The position numbers were made by a program, and so were the translations under genes. DNA of 20,469 nucleotides from Clostridiales bacterium (lineage in GTDB: Bacteria; Bacillota_A; Clostridia; Lachnospirales; Bianqueaceae), in contig JAHZBS010000020.1 of NCBI GenBank assembly GCA_019423265.1, forward strand, positions 1 to 20,469, in the 5' to 3' direction. The notes beneath the pieces are model-generated. The model saw only the letters and a list, made by a program, of their open reading frames with translations, had not been told where the DNA came from and made no database searches. Positions 1 through 7,658 of this stretch are shown here, in pieces. Position 1 is the stretch's first letter; every line of letters begins with the position of its first letter.

Positions 1-96
1 CTCTGGCATTCTGGAATTTCAGTTGTCACTGGAATTTACTTTGGCATTCAACCAAAAATAGAGGACTTTTTATCCTTTGTATCGAAAGAAATGTAA
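1..96 (+). CDS. C-terminal end of an unidentified protein (partial)
   Basis: Frame 1 is open from the first base of the window and ends at a TAA at 94-96, giving 31 residues that finish with FLSFVSKEM. The stretch GISVVTGIYFGI is hydrophobic and could be the last part of a membrane segment. A run of 31 open codons can occur by chance, so this is only a candidate for the tail of a gene starting upstream. No family is recognised. About 50 nt follow before the promoter of the response regulator. Confidence 0.35.
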   Translation, partial: LWHSGISVVTGIYFGIQPKIEDFLSFVSKEM

Positions 97-146
97 GACT
101 GCGCTATCGGTTTATTTTGTATCTGCCCCGTTCGCCGGACAGTCTG

Positions 147-175
147 TTGATTTTTTCACATGATTGCGCTATACT
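147..175 (+). promoter_or_regulatory. Sigma-A-type promoter of the two-component operon
   Basis: A -35 box TTGATT (147-152) and a -10 box TATACT (170-175) are separated by exactly 17 nt. Transcription would begin near 182, leaving a leader of about 27 nt that carries GGGAGG just before the GTG start at 209. No clear pair of LytTR-type direct repeats was seen next to it, so autoregulation is not supported by the visible sequence. Confidence 0.65.
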
Positions 176-208
176 TATGATGTATTTCTGTTCATGGGAG
201 GTGACATT

Positions 209-934
209 GTGCGAATTGCGCTTATCGACGACGACCGCGCGCAAATTGAAGCGCTGTCGAAGATGGTGACGGCGGAGCTGTGGAAATTAGGCTATTTGGA
301 AAGCAATATCGACGCCTTTGAGAGCGGGGAAGCTTTTCTTTCCAACTGGCAGGCCGGTGCCTATGACGTGATCCTCCTTGACATTTTTATGGATACACTC
401 ACCGGCGTGGAAATCGCCCACAAAATCCGCCAGGCGGATCATACGGTGCGGCTGGTGTTCTGCACCACCAGCAATGAGTTTGCCTCCGAAAGCTATGAAG
501 TCAACGCGCAATATTATCTTCATAAGCCGGTGGGCCCGGAGGGCATCGCCGCCATGTTCCGGCGTCTGAACCTTGAGGCTCTGGAAAAAACGAAAACCGT
601 GACGCTGCCGGACGGACATCCTGTCCTGATCCGCCGCATTCTTTACACGGATTACTGTAACCATGTGGTAACGCTTTACATAAGAGATGAGGAACCCTAC
701 CGGGTTCGGATCTCGCAGACGGACTTGGAGGCGTTGCTGCTCCCTTATGGGTACTTTTTTTCACCCGTCAAGGGGATTATCATCAATTTCTATGAGGTTG
801 TCAAAATGACGGAGGAAGACTTTATCCTCAGCAGCGGGAAGGTCATCCATATCACCCGACGAAAATACAGGGATGCCAAGGATGCCTATACCCGGTTTCG
901 CTTTGACAAAATTCGCAGGGAGGTGGAGACCTGA
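209..934 (+). CDS. LytTR-family response regulator (Agr-like)
   Basis: This 241-residue protein is a cytoplasmic DNA-binding response regulator. The receiver domain (about residues 1-120) has the acidic cluster DDD at 7-9, the phospho-acceptor Asp58 in LLDIFMD, Thr86/87 and the conserved Lys106 in HKPV. Residues from about 135 to the end form a LytTR DNA-binding domain. The reading frame is open from an ATG at 164, but that codon precedes the likely transcription start and has no ribosome site. The GTG at 209 follows GGGAGG (197-202) by 6 nt and gives the normal N-terminus VRIALIDDD, so it is chosen. The stop overlaps the ATG of the kinase gene (TGATG), a sign of coupled translation. By family the pair resembles AgrA/AgrC peptide-sensing systems, but no peptide gene or AgrB is visible, so the signal and targets are unknown. 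Confidence 0.9.
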   Translation: MRIALIDDDRAQIEALSKMVTAELWKLGYLESNIDAFESGEAFLSNWQAGAYDVILLDIFMDTLTGVEIAHKIRQADHTVRLVFCTTSNEFASESYEVNAQYYLHKPVGPEGIAAMFRRLNLEALEKTKTVTLPDGHPVLIRRILYTDYCNHVVTLYIRDEEPYRVRISQTDLEALLLPYGYFFSPVKGIIINFYEVVKMTEEDFILSSGKVIHITRRKYRDAKDAYTRFRFDKIRREVET

Positions 935-2262
935 TGCTTCCGTTTTATCGAATCGCAGAGATTGCAATCTATGCGGTTCTCAATTTTTTGCCTTTTCTGC
1001 TGCTTGCCCTCTATCCGTTCCGCAAGCAGCTCCGGTTTTCCGGGGCAGTAACTGCGATCATGGTTCTTTTGCTGACCGTCATTCAAATCAGTATCGCGCT
1101 GTTAACCGCCACTCATCCCGGCCAATTTAACGGGCTTTTTTCCCTTGTTTCCACTGCCATCTATGGGATATTCTATTTCACCGCCGTAAAGGCTGCCTTC
1201 GGGAAAACGCTTTTTACCCTTTTGATGCTATCGAATGTGGCGAACCTGGCCGTGATGAGCGCCAAATGCATGGAGGGGCTGGTTTTTGGCAGAGAAATGG
1301 CACTGCAGGCTTACCGCTGGACATACTCTCTTTGTCTCCTGATAACCAGCTTCCTTGTGGCAGTTCCCTTATCTCTGTATTTCCGCAAATATTACTCGGA
1401 TGGAATCAGCAAACAAGCCGGGGCATCCTCCTGGAATTATCTGTGGCTGATTCCCGCCACCTTTTATCTGTTATGGTATTGGCCCCTCTACCAAAATGAG
1501 GCAACCTCTCTTGAACGCGCATTGCAGCCTTCCACCGCCTTCTTTACCCTGTTTATTAACCTGGGCGCCTTCTTGGTCTATCACACAGTGGTCTGTCTTA
1601 TTAACGAACAGGAGAAAAGCAGCAATCTGGCAGCGCAGAACCACCAGCTCGAAATCCAAAGCCTTCAGTATGAGAACCTGAACCGACAGATTGCCGCAAC
1701 GCGTCAGGCGCGGCACGACCTCCGGCATCATATCGCCGTCATGGACAGCTACCTGACTTCCGGAGAATACGGCAAGCTGCATGAATATCTGCAAGGCTAC
1801 AAACAGTCGCTTCCGAATGACAGCTCGGTTTTGTTCTGTAAACACGAAACCGCCAATATCCTACTGCTCTACTTTGCTCAGCAGGCCAAGGAAAAACAGA
1901 TTGACTTTTCGGCAACGGCATCTCTCCCGGAGCAGATCGGTGTTCCGGACAACGTGCTGTCGGTACTGCTCGGCAATCTGTTGGAAAACGCACTGGAAGC
2001 CTGCCTGACCGTCAGGGATCGTCAGGCTTGGATCTCCGTCAAGGCCAAAGCGCAGCCGGATGCTGTGTTCATTCAGATTGAAAATACCTATGGCAAGGAG
2101 CCTGTAAAGGACAGGGAAGGCCGCTACCTCTCCTCCAAGCACAAGGGGCTGGGCGTTGGCTTGGAATCTGTCAAGAATATCGCGTCGCAGTACGACGGTT
2201 TGCTGGAAATCGAGCTGGAAAACGGCTGCTTCCGTGTATCCGTTCTGCTGAATCTTTCATAA
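934..2262 (+). CDS. GHKL sensor histidine kinase (AgrC-like)
   Basis: This 442-residue membrane kinase is the partner of the preceding regulator. The first 225 residues contain six or seven hydrophobic segments, roughly 11-29, 39-58, 68-87, 92-110, 131-150, 168-186 and 201-223. A predicted coiled coil follows (about 224-258). The dimerisation helix carries the likely phospho-acceptor His261 in RQARHDLRHH. The C-terminus is a GHKL ATPase: N box GNLLENALEA (347-356) and G box KGLGVGL (404-410). The lack of a classical extracellular sensor domain and the multi-pass N-terminus fit the peptide-sensing AgrC/ComD group. GGGAGGTGGAG lies just before the ATG, which overlaps the regulator's stop by 1 nt. 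The protein looks full length even though a degraded gene begins directly after its stop. Confidence 0.9.
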   Translation: MLPFYRIAEIAIYAVLNFLPFLLLALYPFRKQLRFSGAVTAIMVLLLTVIQISIALLTATHPGQFNGLFSLVSTAIYGIFYFTAVKAAFGKTLFTLLMLSNVANLAVMSAKCMEGLVFGREMALQAYRWTYSLCLLITSFLVAVPLSLYFRKYYSDGISKQAGASSWNYLWLIPATFYLLWYWPLYQNEATSLERALQPSTAFFTLFINLGAFLVYHTVVCLINEQEKSSNLAAQNHQLEIQSLQYENLNRQIAATRQARHDLRHHIAVMDSYLTSGEYGKLHEYLQGYKQSLPNDSSVLFCKHETANILLLYFAQQAKEKQIDFSATASLPEQIGVPDNVLSVLLGNLLENALEACLTVRDRQAWISVKAKAQPDAVFIQIENTYGKEPVKDREGRYLSSKHKGLGVGLESVKNIASQYDGLLEIELENGCFRVSVLLNLS

Positions 2263-2529
2263 AGGTTGAAGTCACGAAATTCGACGGAGAGAAGGTTGTC
2301 TATTATCAGATATCGGCTTCAACTTTGGATGATAATACATTAAATCGCTTGCTTGCCTATTTAATAAGTGAAAGGCAATTATCCAAAATATCTTCTGTCA
2401 ATAGATGAAATTTCCCTTGAAGCCAATTGCGAAGGAATACAGAAGCTCAATGTAATTGACTGGCTGCTGGCAGAACAAAAAATGCGCCACCTGTTTCCAA
2501 ATGGAACAGATGGCGTATCTTGGTTTTAA
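2262..2529 (+). pseudogene. Frameshifted C-terminal remnant of a DUF4143-type ATP-binding protein
   Basis: Two reading frames carry consecutive pieces of one protein. The first (2262-2408, no start codon) contains VVYYQISASTLDDNTLNR and ends at TGA. The second (readable from 2368 to TAA at 2527) contains GNYPKYLLSIDEISLEA and GIQKLNVIDWLL. In that order these resemble the C-terminal nuclease-like domain of AAA ATPases with DUF4143, where a YYQVSA..D..T..RE segment is followed by NYPK.LLT.D and a final G...NV.DWLL. The N-terminal ATPase and any start are missing, and the reading switches frame between about 2368 and 2405. The remnant begins at the kinase's stop codon, so a deletion junction probably lies there. 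The family call rests on recalled motifs; that it is broken is clear. Confidence 0.55.
2477..2518 (-). terminator. Rho-independent terminator at the end of the CRISPR transcript
   Basis: On the minus strand a long near-perfect stem (arms 2503-2518 and 2482-2498, loop 2499-2502) is followed by a T run (A run 2477-2482 on the plus strand). It lies about 110 nt past the last degenerate repeat, so it would end the pre-crRNA. It overlaps the final codons of the broken DUF4143 gene, whose last residues are therefore probably not ancestral coding sequence. Confidence 0.7.
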
Positions 2530-2626
2530 GAGGCTTTGCCGCTCAAAATGTGACAGTAACCTTATGCTCGATTCCACGTTAAGGGAAAGGCGTGATAAAT
2601 TCATCGGTGGACAGACTCTCGATGCG

Positions 2627-2659
2627 ATTTTCGTCTACGTCCCCCGCAAGGGGGATGTT
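2627..2659 (-). repeat. Strongly degenerate terminal CRISPR repeat
   Basis: This 33-nt segment lines up with the array repeat at 22 of 33 positions and is separated from the next repeat by 34 nt, a normal spacer length. The loop TTGC is retained. Relative to the consensus, two stem pairs have changed on both sides (repeat positions 5/20 from C-G to T-A, 8/17 from T-A to C-G) and one pair (4/21) is broken. It is the oldest, trailer-end repeat and is followed on the minus strand by the array terminator. Confidence 0.65.
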
Positions 2660-2693
2660 TGGACGATAAGCGCTACTACGGTCTGGGTCAGAT

Positions 2694-4210
2694 ATTTCTA
2701 TCCGCGTCCTCCGCAAGGAGGGCGACAAGAATTGCCTTGCAAGCACTTTCTCGAGAGCAGAATTTCTATCCACGCCCTCCGCAAGGAGGGCGACATTCCA
2801 GCGGAGACGCCGACCATGTTGGAATCGTGATTTCTATCCACGCCCTCCGCAAGGAGGGCGACTCTGACCGCGGGGTTGCCCTGGACATGGACCTTGTGAT
2901 TTCTATCCACGCCCTCCGCAAGGAGGGCGACTCCTTGCCGCCAATCGCCATATACTGCTTCCCCGTTATTTCTATCCACGCCCTCCGCAAGGAGGGCGAC
3001 CAATGACCTCCAAATCACTATACTTTTCGCCGATATATTTCTATCCACGCCCTCCGCAAGGAGGGCGACAAGTAAAAATTGTGTCGCGACAAGGTTAGTG
3101 TGATTTCTATCCACGCCCTCCGCAAGGAGGGCGACGCGAAGTATAGGGAACTGTTTAAAGCTATTGACATTTCTATCCACGCCCTCCGCAAGGAGGGCGA
3201 CATGTTTCAAATGATGCGTGTCCTGTGTCTTTGGCGTATTTCTATCCACGCCCTCCGCAAGGAGGGCGACCTGTCTTAACTTTGATACTTGGATGGGGCA
3301 GGAAATTTCTATCCACGCCCTCCGCAAGGAGGGCGACTCTGCGGATACAAGGTGTTACAGGATAAAATGGACATTTCTATCCACGCCCTCCGCAAGGAGG
3401 GCGACTATTAGCCGCCGTCGTGGATCTAACACCCGGATAATTTCTATCCACGCCCTCCGCAAGGAGGGCGACCGACGAGGGTACTTTGATTACCCCCGAA
3501 AAGTTGATTTCTATCCACGCCCTCCGCAAGGAGGGCGACCGATCAACTCTCTGTCAGATAACCCATCCGAGATATTTCTATCCACGCCCTCCGCAAGGAG
3601 GGCGACATGACCTCCAAATCACTGTACTTTTCGCCAACATATTTCTATCCACGCCCTCCGCAAGGAGGGCGACTATGTTATAACATACTGGGTCCCAGTG
3701 CGTCAAATTTCTATCCACGCCCTCCGCAAGGAGGGCGACCCGTCCGCGAAAATCCTATTCCGCTGAGATTCATTCATTTCTATCCACGCCCTCCGCAAGG
3801 AGGGCGACGTTGGCAGCCCTAATCCCCCGAAACAAGATACGCCAATTTCTATCCACGCCCTCCGCAAGGAGGGCGACCGATAATCCCAGTGGCTACTTTG
3901 ATCCCGACCTATTTCTATCCACGCCCTCCGCAAGGAGGGCGACGATAAATTAAAAATGTACTTGCAATATGGATGAATTTCTATCCACGCCCTCCGCAAG
4001 GAGGGCGACCATCCACAATGGGTCGATAACCCATACTTGATAATTTCTATCCACGCCCTCCGCAAGGAGGGCGACGAGAGAGGCGGATAAAAGAGGGGCG
4101 AGCTTCAACATTTCTATCCACGCCCTCCGCAAGGAGGGCGACGGGCGGCAACCCCGATAGAACCAGAATAGCACACGATTTCTATCCACGCCCTCCGCAA
4201 GGAGGGCGAC
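2694..4210 (-). CRISPR. Type I-C CRISPR array, 23 repeats and 22 spacers
   Basis: A 33-nt repeat recurs 23 times. On the minus strand it reads GTCGCCCTCC, then TTGC, then GGAGGGCG, then the handle TGGATAGAAAT, so the stem is CGCCCTCC/GGAGGGCG with 8 bp. Starts on the plus strand are 2694, 2762, 2830, 2899, 2968, 3037, 3103, 3169, 3238, 3305, 3373, 3440, 3507, 3574, 3641, 3707, 3776, 3845, 3911, 3977, 4043, 4110 and 4178. Spacers are 33-36 nt. All copies agree except 2694-2726, which has two substitutions. With the degenerate copy at 2627 there are 23 spacers. The GTCGC...GAAAT form is the standard I-C orientation, so transcription runs from the leader at 4211-4381 downwards and the newest spacer is 4143-4177. 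Spacers 3001-3036 and 3607-3640 are near-duplicates. The open frames that cross the array (repeated IHALRKEGD or SLRRAWIEI) are artefacts. Confidence 0.98.
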
Positions 4211-4381
4211 AGCAAAATCTTATAAATACAGTTGATATTCCATCTTAACAATCAGCAAAAAGCACAAAACGCAACCTTTTCCGCCACTTTTTCCTTTCCC
4301 TCCCCCTCCCTTTTGTGCATATTTTGGCCCTATTCCAGGTGCGAATCTCCCGGGAATTCCGCAATCACTTATCATTCGCAC
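4211..4381 (-). promoter_or_regulatory. CRISPR leader between cas2 and the array
   Basis: This 171-bp non-coding stretch separates the cas2 stop from the first repeat. Three structures stand out. An 8-bp inverted repeat GTGCGAAT/ATTCGCAC (4339-4346 and 4374-4381) starts right after the cas2 stop and encloses CCCGGG. A second 8-bp inverted repeat GCACAAAA/TTTTGTGC (4262-4269 and 4311-4318) encloses a purine-only tract on the minus strand with G runs of 3, 5 and 3. The last 50 bp before the first repeat are AT-rich. The array promoter should lie here, but I could not settle on one pair of boxes. Direct repeats of TTTTGCT at the repeat junction and about 45 bp away may be integration signals. 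Confidence 0.75.
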
Positions 4382-4672
4382 TTATACAATTAACGGTCCT
4401 TCCACATCAAAGGAAGGCCTCGCACCGACATGCCGAACCTTACTTTTATAATGATTTCCGAGATAATAGAATCGCAGGCTATCCCTATCCTTATCAATCA
4501 ATTTAACCAAGATCGCTTCGACTTCCCTACATTTCGCCTCGTCCATCACGCATTCAAATACCGAATTCTGAACACGCTGCCCATAATTCATGCATTGCTT
4601 CGCAACCTTTCGCAGCCTTCGTTTTCCATCCGCTGTCTCCGTATTCACATCATATGTTATCAAGACCAGCAT
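4382..4672 (-). CDS. cas2: CRISPR-associated endoribonuclease/adaptation protein Cas2
   Basis: Cas2 dimerises between two Cas1 dimers in the complex that integrates new spacers. This 96-residue protein has the ferredoxin-like start MLVLITYDVNTETADGKRRL with the conserved Asp8, and ends with FDVEGPLIV, as I-C Cas2 proteins do. The frame is open six codons further upstream, but the ATG at 4672 follows AGGTGAG closely and gives the family's normal N-terminus and length. It starts 8 nt after the cas1 stop and is the last gene of the operon. The inverted repeat that opens the leader begins with the base right after its stop codon. Confidence 0.96.
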   Translation of the reverse strand: MLVLITYDVNTETADGKRRLRKVAKQCMNYGQRVQNSVFECVMDEAKCREVEAILVKLIDKDRDSLRFYYLGNHYKSKVRHVGARPSFDVEGPLIV

Positions 4673-4680
4673 TCCCTCAC

Positions 4681-5712
4681 CTACTTCCACAAAAATGGCG
4701 GATATGCATCCAAATCCCCTCTAAGATAGCGAGCCAGCAATAAAGCTTGAACATGAGGGACCAATCCCCACTCAATTTTTTCCTGCAAATACGGGTGGAG
4801 TATGGTGTCCTGCTTTCTCTCCTGCCAAGCTCCCAGGAGAGTCCGCCGCGCATCGTCCTGCAAGAGCAGCGCGCCGTCTTCCTTCTTTACAAAATCCTCC
4901 ACCGCCACCATTTTTTTATTGATGAGAGAGAGAACAAAACGATCTGCAAAGACCGGCCGTAATTCCTCCATCAGATCCAATGCCAATGAGATCCGTCCCG
5001 GCCGGTCTCGGTGAAGAAACCCCGCATAGGGATCCAAGCCCACCGTCTCCAACGCAGATGCCACCTCGTGCGCCAACAGCGTATACACAAATGAAAGCAG
5101 CGCATTTACAGGATCTAGGGCAGGTCGTTTATTTCGCCCGCGGAATGAAAATGACTCTTTCTGCTGCAAGATTAATTCATCGAAAACGCCGAAATATTGA
5201 CTCGCCGCCTCCCCTTCATAGCCGCGAAGCTGTTGAAGATCCTCACAGGACACAATGCGCGGCAAAGCCGCCGCTAAATTTTGTGATACCCCTTTCAACC
5301 GTTCCACATTGACGCGAAGGGCATAGTCGCGTGTCGCCCGCTCCAAAACCCACCGGGCGTTGTAAACCTTGCCCAGTATAAAATTTCGGGCGATCAAAGC
5401 GCTTCGCGCTTCCTCCTCACTCCAACGGTACTGAGTTTTTCGCAAGAGAATATTTCCGCGGACTTCCCCCGAAACTCTGGCCAAAAAATGGCCATTTTGC
5501 GCCATAAAACTCAGGGCAATGCCTCGCTGCGCGCAGGCTCCCATCAAGGCTGGGCTGGCACCAGTATATCCAAACGTCACAATTCCCTCTAGATTATGGA
5601 GGGGGACCCGGGCCGCTGGCTGATCCTCCTTCAGCACAACAACATTTTCGCCGTCTAACGACAGATAGGCGTCTGAGGATGTCACATATAAAGTATTTAA
5701 TAATGTTCTCAT
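4681..5712 (-). CDS. cas1: CRISPR-associated integrase Cas1 (type I-C)
   Basis: Cas1 is the metal-dependent integrase that inserts spacers at the leader end of the array. The 343-residue protein has the usual N-terminal beta domain (about 1-85) and helical catalytic domain. The expected metal ligands are visible: Glu166 in GYEGEAA, His234 in GFLHRDRPGR, and Asp246/Glu249 in LDLMEELRP. The frame is open upstream by 34 codons, but the ATG at 5712 overlaps the cas4 stop in an ATGA and gives the typical start MRTLLNTLYVTSSDAYLSLD. It acts with Cas2, and in this subtype with Cas4, which sets PAM choice. Nothing suggests inactivation. Confidence 0.97.
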   Translation of the reverse strand: MRTLLNTLYVTSSDAYLSLDGENVVVLKEDQPAARVPLHNLEGIVTFGYTGASPALMGACAQRGIALSFMAQNGHFLARVSGEVRGNILLRKTQYRWSEEEARSALIARNFILGKVYNARWVLERATRDYALRVNVERLKGVSQNLAAALPRIVSCEDLQQLRGYEGEAASQYFGVFDELILQQKESFSFRGRNKRPALDPVNALLSFVYTLLAHEVASALETVGLDPYAGFLHRDRPGRISLALDLMEELRPVFADRFVLSLINKKMVAVEDFVKKEDGALLLQDDARRTLLGAWQERKQDTILHPYLQEKIEWGLVPHVQALLLARYLRGDLDAYPPFLWK

Positions 5713-6374
5713 CCCCCATCCTCCTCCCGGATGTGACGCTTGATATACGCCTCCACGCTGGAACGCTTCTCCATCTGTGGCAGACAGAGATTCAGAAGGG
5801 AACAAGACTTGCATTTCGGTGATGGCTTCACTCTGGGCGTATACTGTCTCGCATAATAGTCATGCATTTCTGAGAACGCTACCCGGACCGATTCTCGAAG
5901 CTCCTCGGTAATAGCAACAGGCAGACGCCTTCTCGTCTCTCCATAGTAGATATACGCCTCCTGCACTTCACATAACAGCATCTCCTCCAGGCAGATAGCC
6001 TGCGCTGCCAATTGCATTACATCCGCCTTATCCTCCTTCGGCTTTCCTCGCTTATATTCTACGGGGCTCGGACTATAGGAACCTACCTGTCCGGCTAGAG
6101 AGATCCCCTGCGCCGACGGACGAAATTCCACCACATCGCAGACGCCATTGGCACCCAACGCCCTTGAGAAGACAGGCATTCCTCTCGAGATAATCCATCC
6201 TTTTCTCGAACTCACAGAAAAGCCATCGTGTACGCGCTCGTGCAAAAGCTGGCCCTCGACAGTCCGCACATTCTCCTCCCACTGCTGCTCTATATGGATC
6301 AGCGCCCACTGCCGTCTGCAAAAAACGAAATGTTGGATCCCCGATAGGTTTAGATAGTCCTCTTCCTGGTACAT
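5709..6374 (-). CDS. cas4: CRISPR-associated exonuclease Cas4
   Basis: Cas4 is an iron-sulfur nuclease that trims prespacers and ensures that new spacers come from sites with the right PAM, here expected to be TTC. The 221-residue protein shows four cysteines for a 4Fe-4S cluster: Cys19 in HFVFCRRQW and Cys188, Cys191 and Cys197 in CKSCSLLNLC. The PD-(D/E)XK-type nuclease residues are His45 (LLHERVH), Asp80 (VCDVVEF) and Glu106-x-Lys108 (VEYKRG). The frame is open for 33 more codons, but those overlap cas7. The ATG at 6374 lies 7 nt after the cas7 stop and gives the family start MYQEEDYLNLSGIQHF. The ribosome site is weak (GAAGGGCG), so translation may depend on cas7. Confidence 0.96.
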   Translation of the reverse strand: MYQEEDYLNLSGIQHFVFCRRQWALIHIEQQWEENVRTVEGQLLHERVHDGFSVSSRKGWIISRGMPVFSRALGANGVCDVVEFRPSAQGISLAGQVGSYSPSPVEYKRGKPKEDKADVMQLAAQAICLEEMLLCEVQEAYIYYGETRRRLPVAITEELRESVRVAFSEMHDYYARQYTPRVKPSPKCKSCSLLNLCLPQMEKRSSVEAYIKRHIREEDGG

Positions 6375-6381
6375 ACAGCGG

Positions 6382-7254
6382 CTAACGCCCTTCATAAATT
6401 TCCGGATTAATGCCATCCAACGGCACAAGCCGTATCTCATAATCCTCAATCTTTGACGGGATCTCAATTCCATCCTTAAGCGTTATTTCCAGAGAACGGT
6501 GTACCTTTGCCGATGAATACTGCCCCATGGCACAGTTGTGCCGCCACCAGTACAAGCGATGGACTTCCATGCTCCCGTCCGGCCTGGCAGCAGATGCGTC
6601 ATTCTCAAAAAGAGTAAGCAACGCCTGTCGGATTAACTCTGCATCCTCATCGCTAAATCCCGTCTTTTCTGCCAACTGACGGTTGATGCTGCCGTAGATG
6701 ACATACACGCCAAAATCAACCCGGTGTTTCATGCCCATAGTATCGGAGCCTTTTGCATCCGGATCCTTTCCCGTCTCCAGATTCACGCTCTTTGTGATTT
6801 GAATGCTGGTAATCTCAATAGGTGAAACGCTTTTGGCAGGATGGATGGACACAGGCCCCCGAATTCCAATGGAGACCCCTCCTTCGTCACTGCCCTTCTT
6901 TGCCTTAAACGCGAAGACCTGCCCGAAGCTCCGCACATCGATCCATTTGGCACAGGCAATTTGGGCGTACTGCTCCTTATCCTTGACGGCATTTTTAAGC
7001 TCCTCGCAGGAGTCCGCCCGATCTTTTAGGCTCCGGCATCCATCGTCCCGCCGGTCATCGGATTGGACAAAGATCGCCTGTCCCATGTCTTGCAGCCGGT
7101 TGCGCAGCTTTCGCTTAATGCACACATCGGATATTTCTCCATACGCATTATAATCTTCCCGGGGCCTATTTCCGTTGAGCGGATCCCCATTCGGGTTGGC
7201 GTTCTTCACGGATACGATCACGGCAAAATCAATTTTGTTAGTCAGAATACTCAT
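6382..7254 (-). CDS. cas7: Cascade backbone protein Cas7 (Csd2, type I-C)
   Basis: Cas7 polymerises along the crRNA spacer and forms the backbone of the I-C Cascade. The 290-residue protein begins with TNKIDFAVIVSVKNANPNGD and continues with GNRPR, typical of Csd2, including the NPNGDP segment common to Cas7 proteins. Length is normal. Its ATG overlaps the cas8c stop (ATGA) and AGGAGAGG lies just upstream inside cas8c, so translation is coupled but also supported by its own ribosome site. In backbones of this kind the Cas7 thumb inserts at every sixth guide nucleotide, which is relevant to the mismatch pattern of the small RNA at 13288-13385. Confidence 0.96.
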   Translation of the reverse strand: MSILTNKIDFAVIVSVKNANPNGDPLNGNRPREDYNAYGEISDVCIKRKLRNRLQDMGQAIFVQSDDRRDDGCRSLKDRADSCEELKNAVKDKEQYAQIACAKWIDVRSFGQVFAFKAKKGSDEGGVSIGIRGPVSIHPAKSVSPIEITSIQITKSVNLETGKDPDAKGSDTMGMKHRVDFGVYVIYGSINRQLAEKTGFSDEDAELIRQALLTLFENDASAARPDGSMEVHRLYWWRHNCAMGQYSSAKVHRSLEITLKDGIEIPSKIEDYEIRLVPLDGINPEIYEGR

Positions 7255-7658
7255 TGTACATCCTCTCCTTTTCTCTCATCGTTGGCCTTTTTCTTTCCCT
7301 GCTCCGCCTCTGCTTTTCTGCGCAGTATCTCGTCGCGAATCTGCTTCTGCTGTGTGTAGAATCCAAATGTGAACCGGTAATCCAGCGCCTTCAACTCTCC
7401 GCCGCACTGGCTGAGTTTCTCACAGATGTCCCCCATGGTAACCAGCAGCCAATTTTTCTTATCCCCGATCCGTTCCATATAAGGGAGCAAATTCCGCTGC
7501 AAAACCGGTATGATCCGCCCCGCATTTTTTGTATAGGGATCCAGATACCGCATGGCGTTGGTCTGCCGTTCCTCCCCCATCATGTTCAGCGCCCATTTTT
7601 CAATGCCGTCCATGACCGCCAACAGGCGTCCGCACAGATAGCTTTTGTCGAGTTCCAT
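7251..7658 (-). CDS. cas11c: Internal in-frame gene for the small Cascade subunit Cas11c
   Basis: In several type I-C systems the small subunit Cas11 is made from an internal start within cas8c, in the same frame. Here the Met at Cas8c residue 493 (ATG at 7656-7658) is preceded on the minus strand by GGAAGGA (7665-7671) with a 6-nt gap, a good ribosome site in the middle of a coding region. The product would be 135 residues, starting [20 protein letters not shown], almost wholly helical, close to the size known for Cas11c. It shares the stop of cas8c. The role, binding the backbone belly and the non-target strand, is taken from the family. The start is inferred from sequence. Confidence 0.7.
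   Translation of the reverse strand: MELDKSYLCGRLLAVMDGIEKWALNMMGEERQTNAMRYLDPYTKNAGRIIPVLQRNLLPYMERIGDKKNWLLVTMGDICEKLSQCGGELKALDYRFTFGFYTQQKQIRDEILRRKAEAEQGKKKANDERKGEDVQ

Noticed and set aside
2530..2626. A further decayed repeat upstream of the one at 2627.
   Set aside because: At the expected spacing (about 2560-2592) no alignment to the stem, loop or handle could be defended; nothing else was seen in this stretch.
3473..3910. Spacers 3473-3506 and 3878-3910 share TACTTTGAT and might form another related pair.
   Set aside because: The shared segment is short and lies at different offsets; the flanks do not align.
4010..4042. Palindrome GGGT...ACCC inside a spacer, considered as a regulatory site.
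   Set aside because: It is wholly inside a spacer of normal length, so it is foreign sequence without local meaning.
2659..4189. Several open frames with repeated IHALRKEGD, YPRPPQGGR or SLRRAWIEI segments.
   Set aside because: They are translations of the CRISPR repeat in different frames, interrupted by spacers, with no ribosome sites.
4298..4310. G-quadruplex in the leader's G-rich tract.
   Set aside because: Only three runs of three or more G are present, so a standard four-run quadruplex is not supported; kept only as a G-rich tract.
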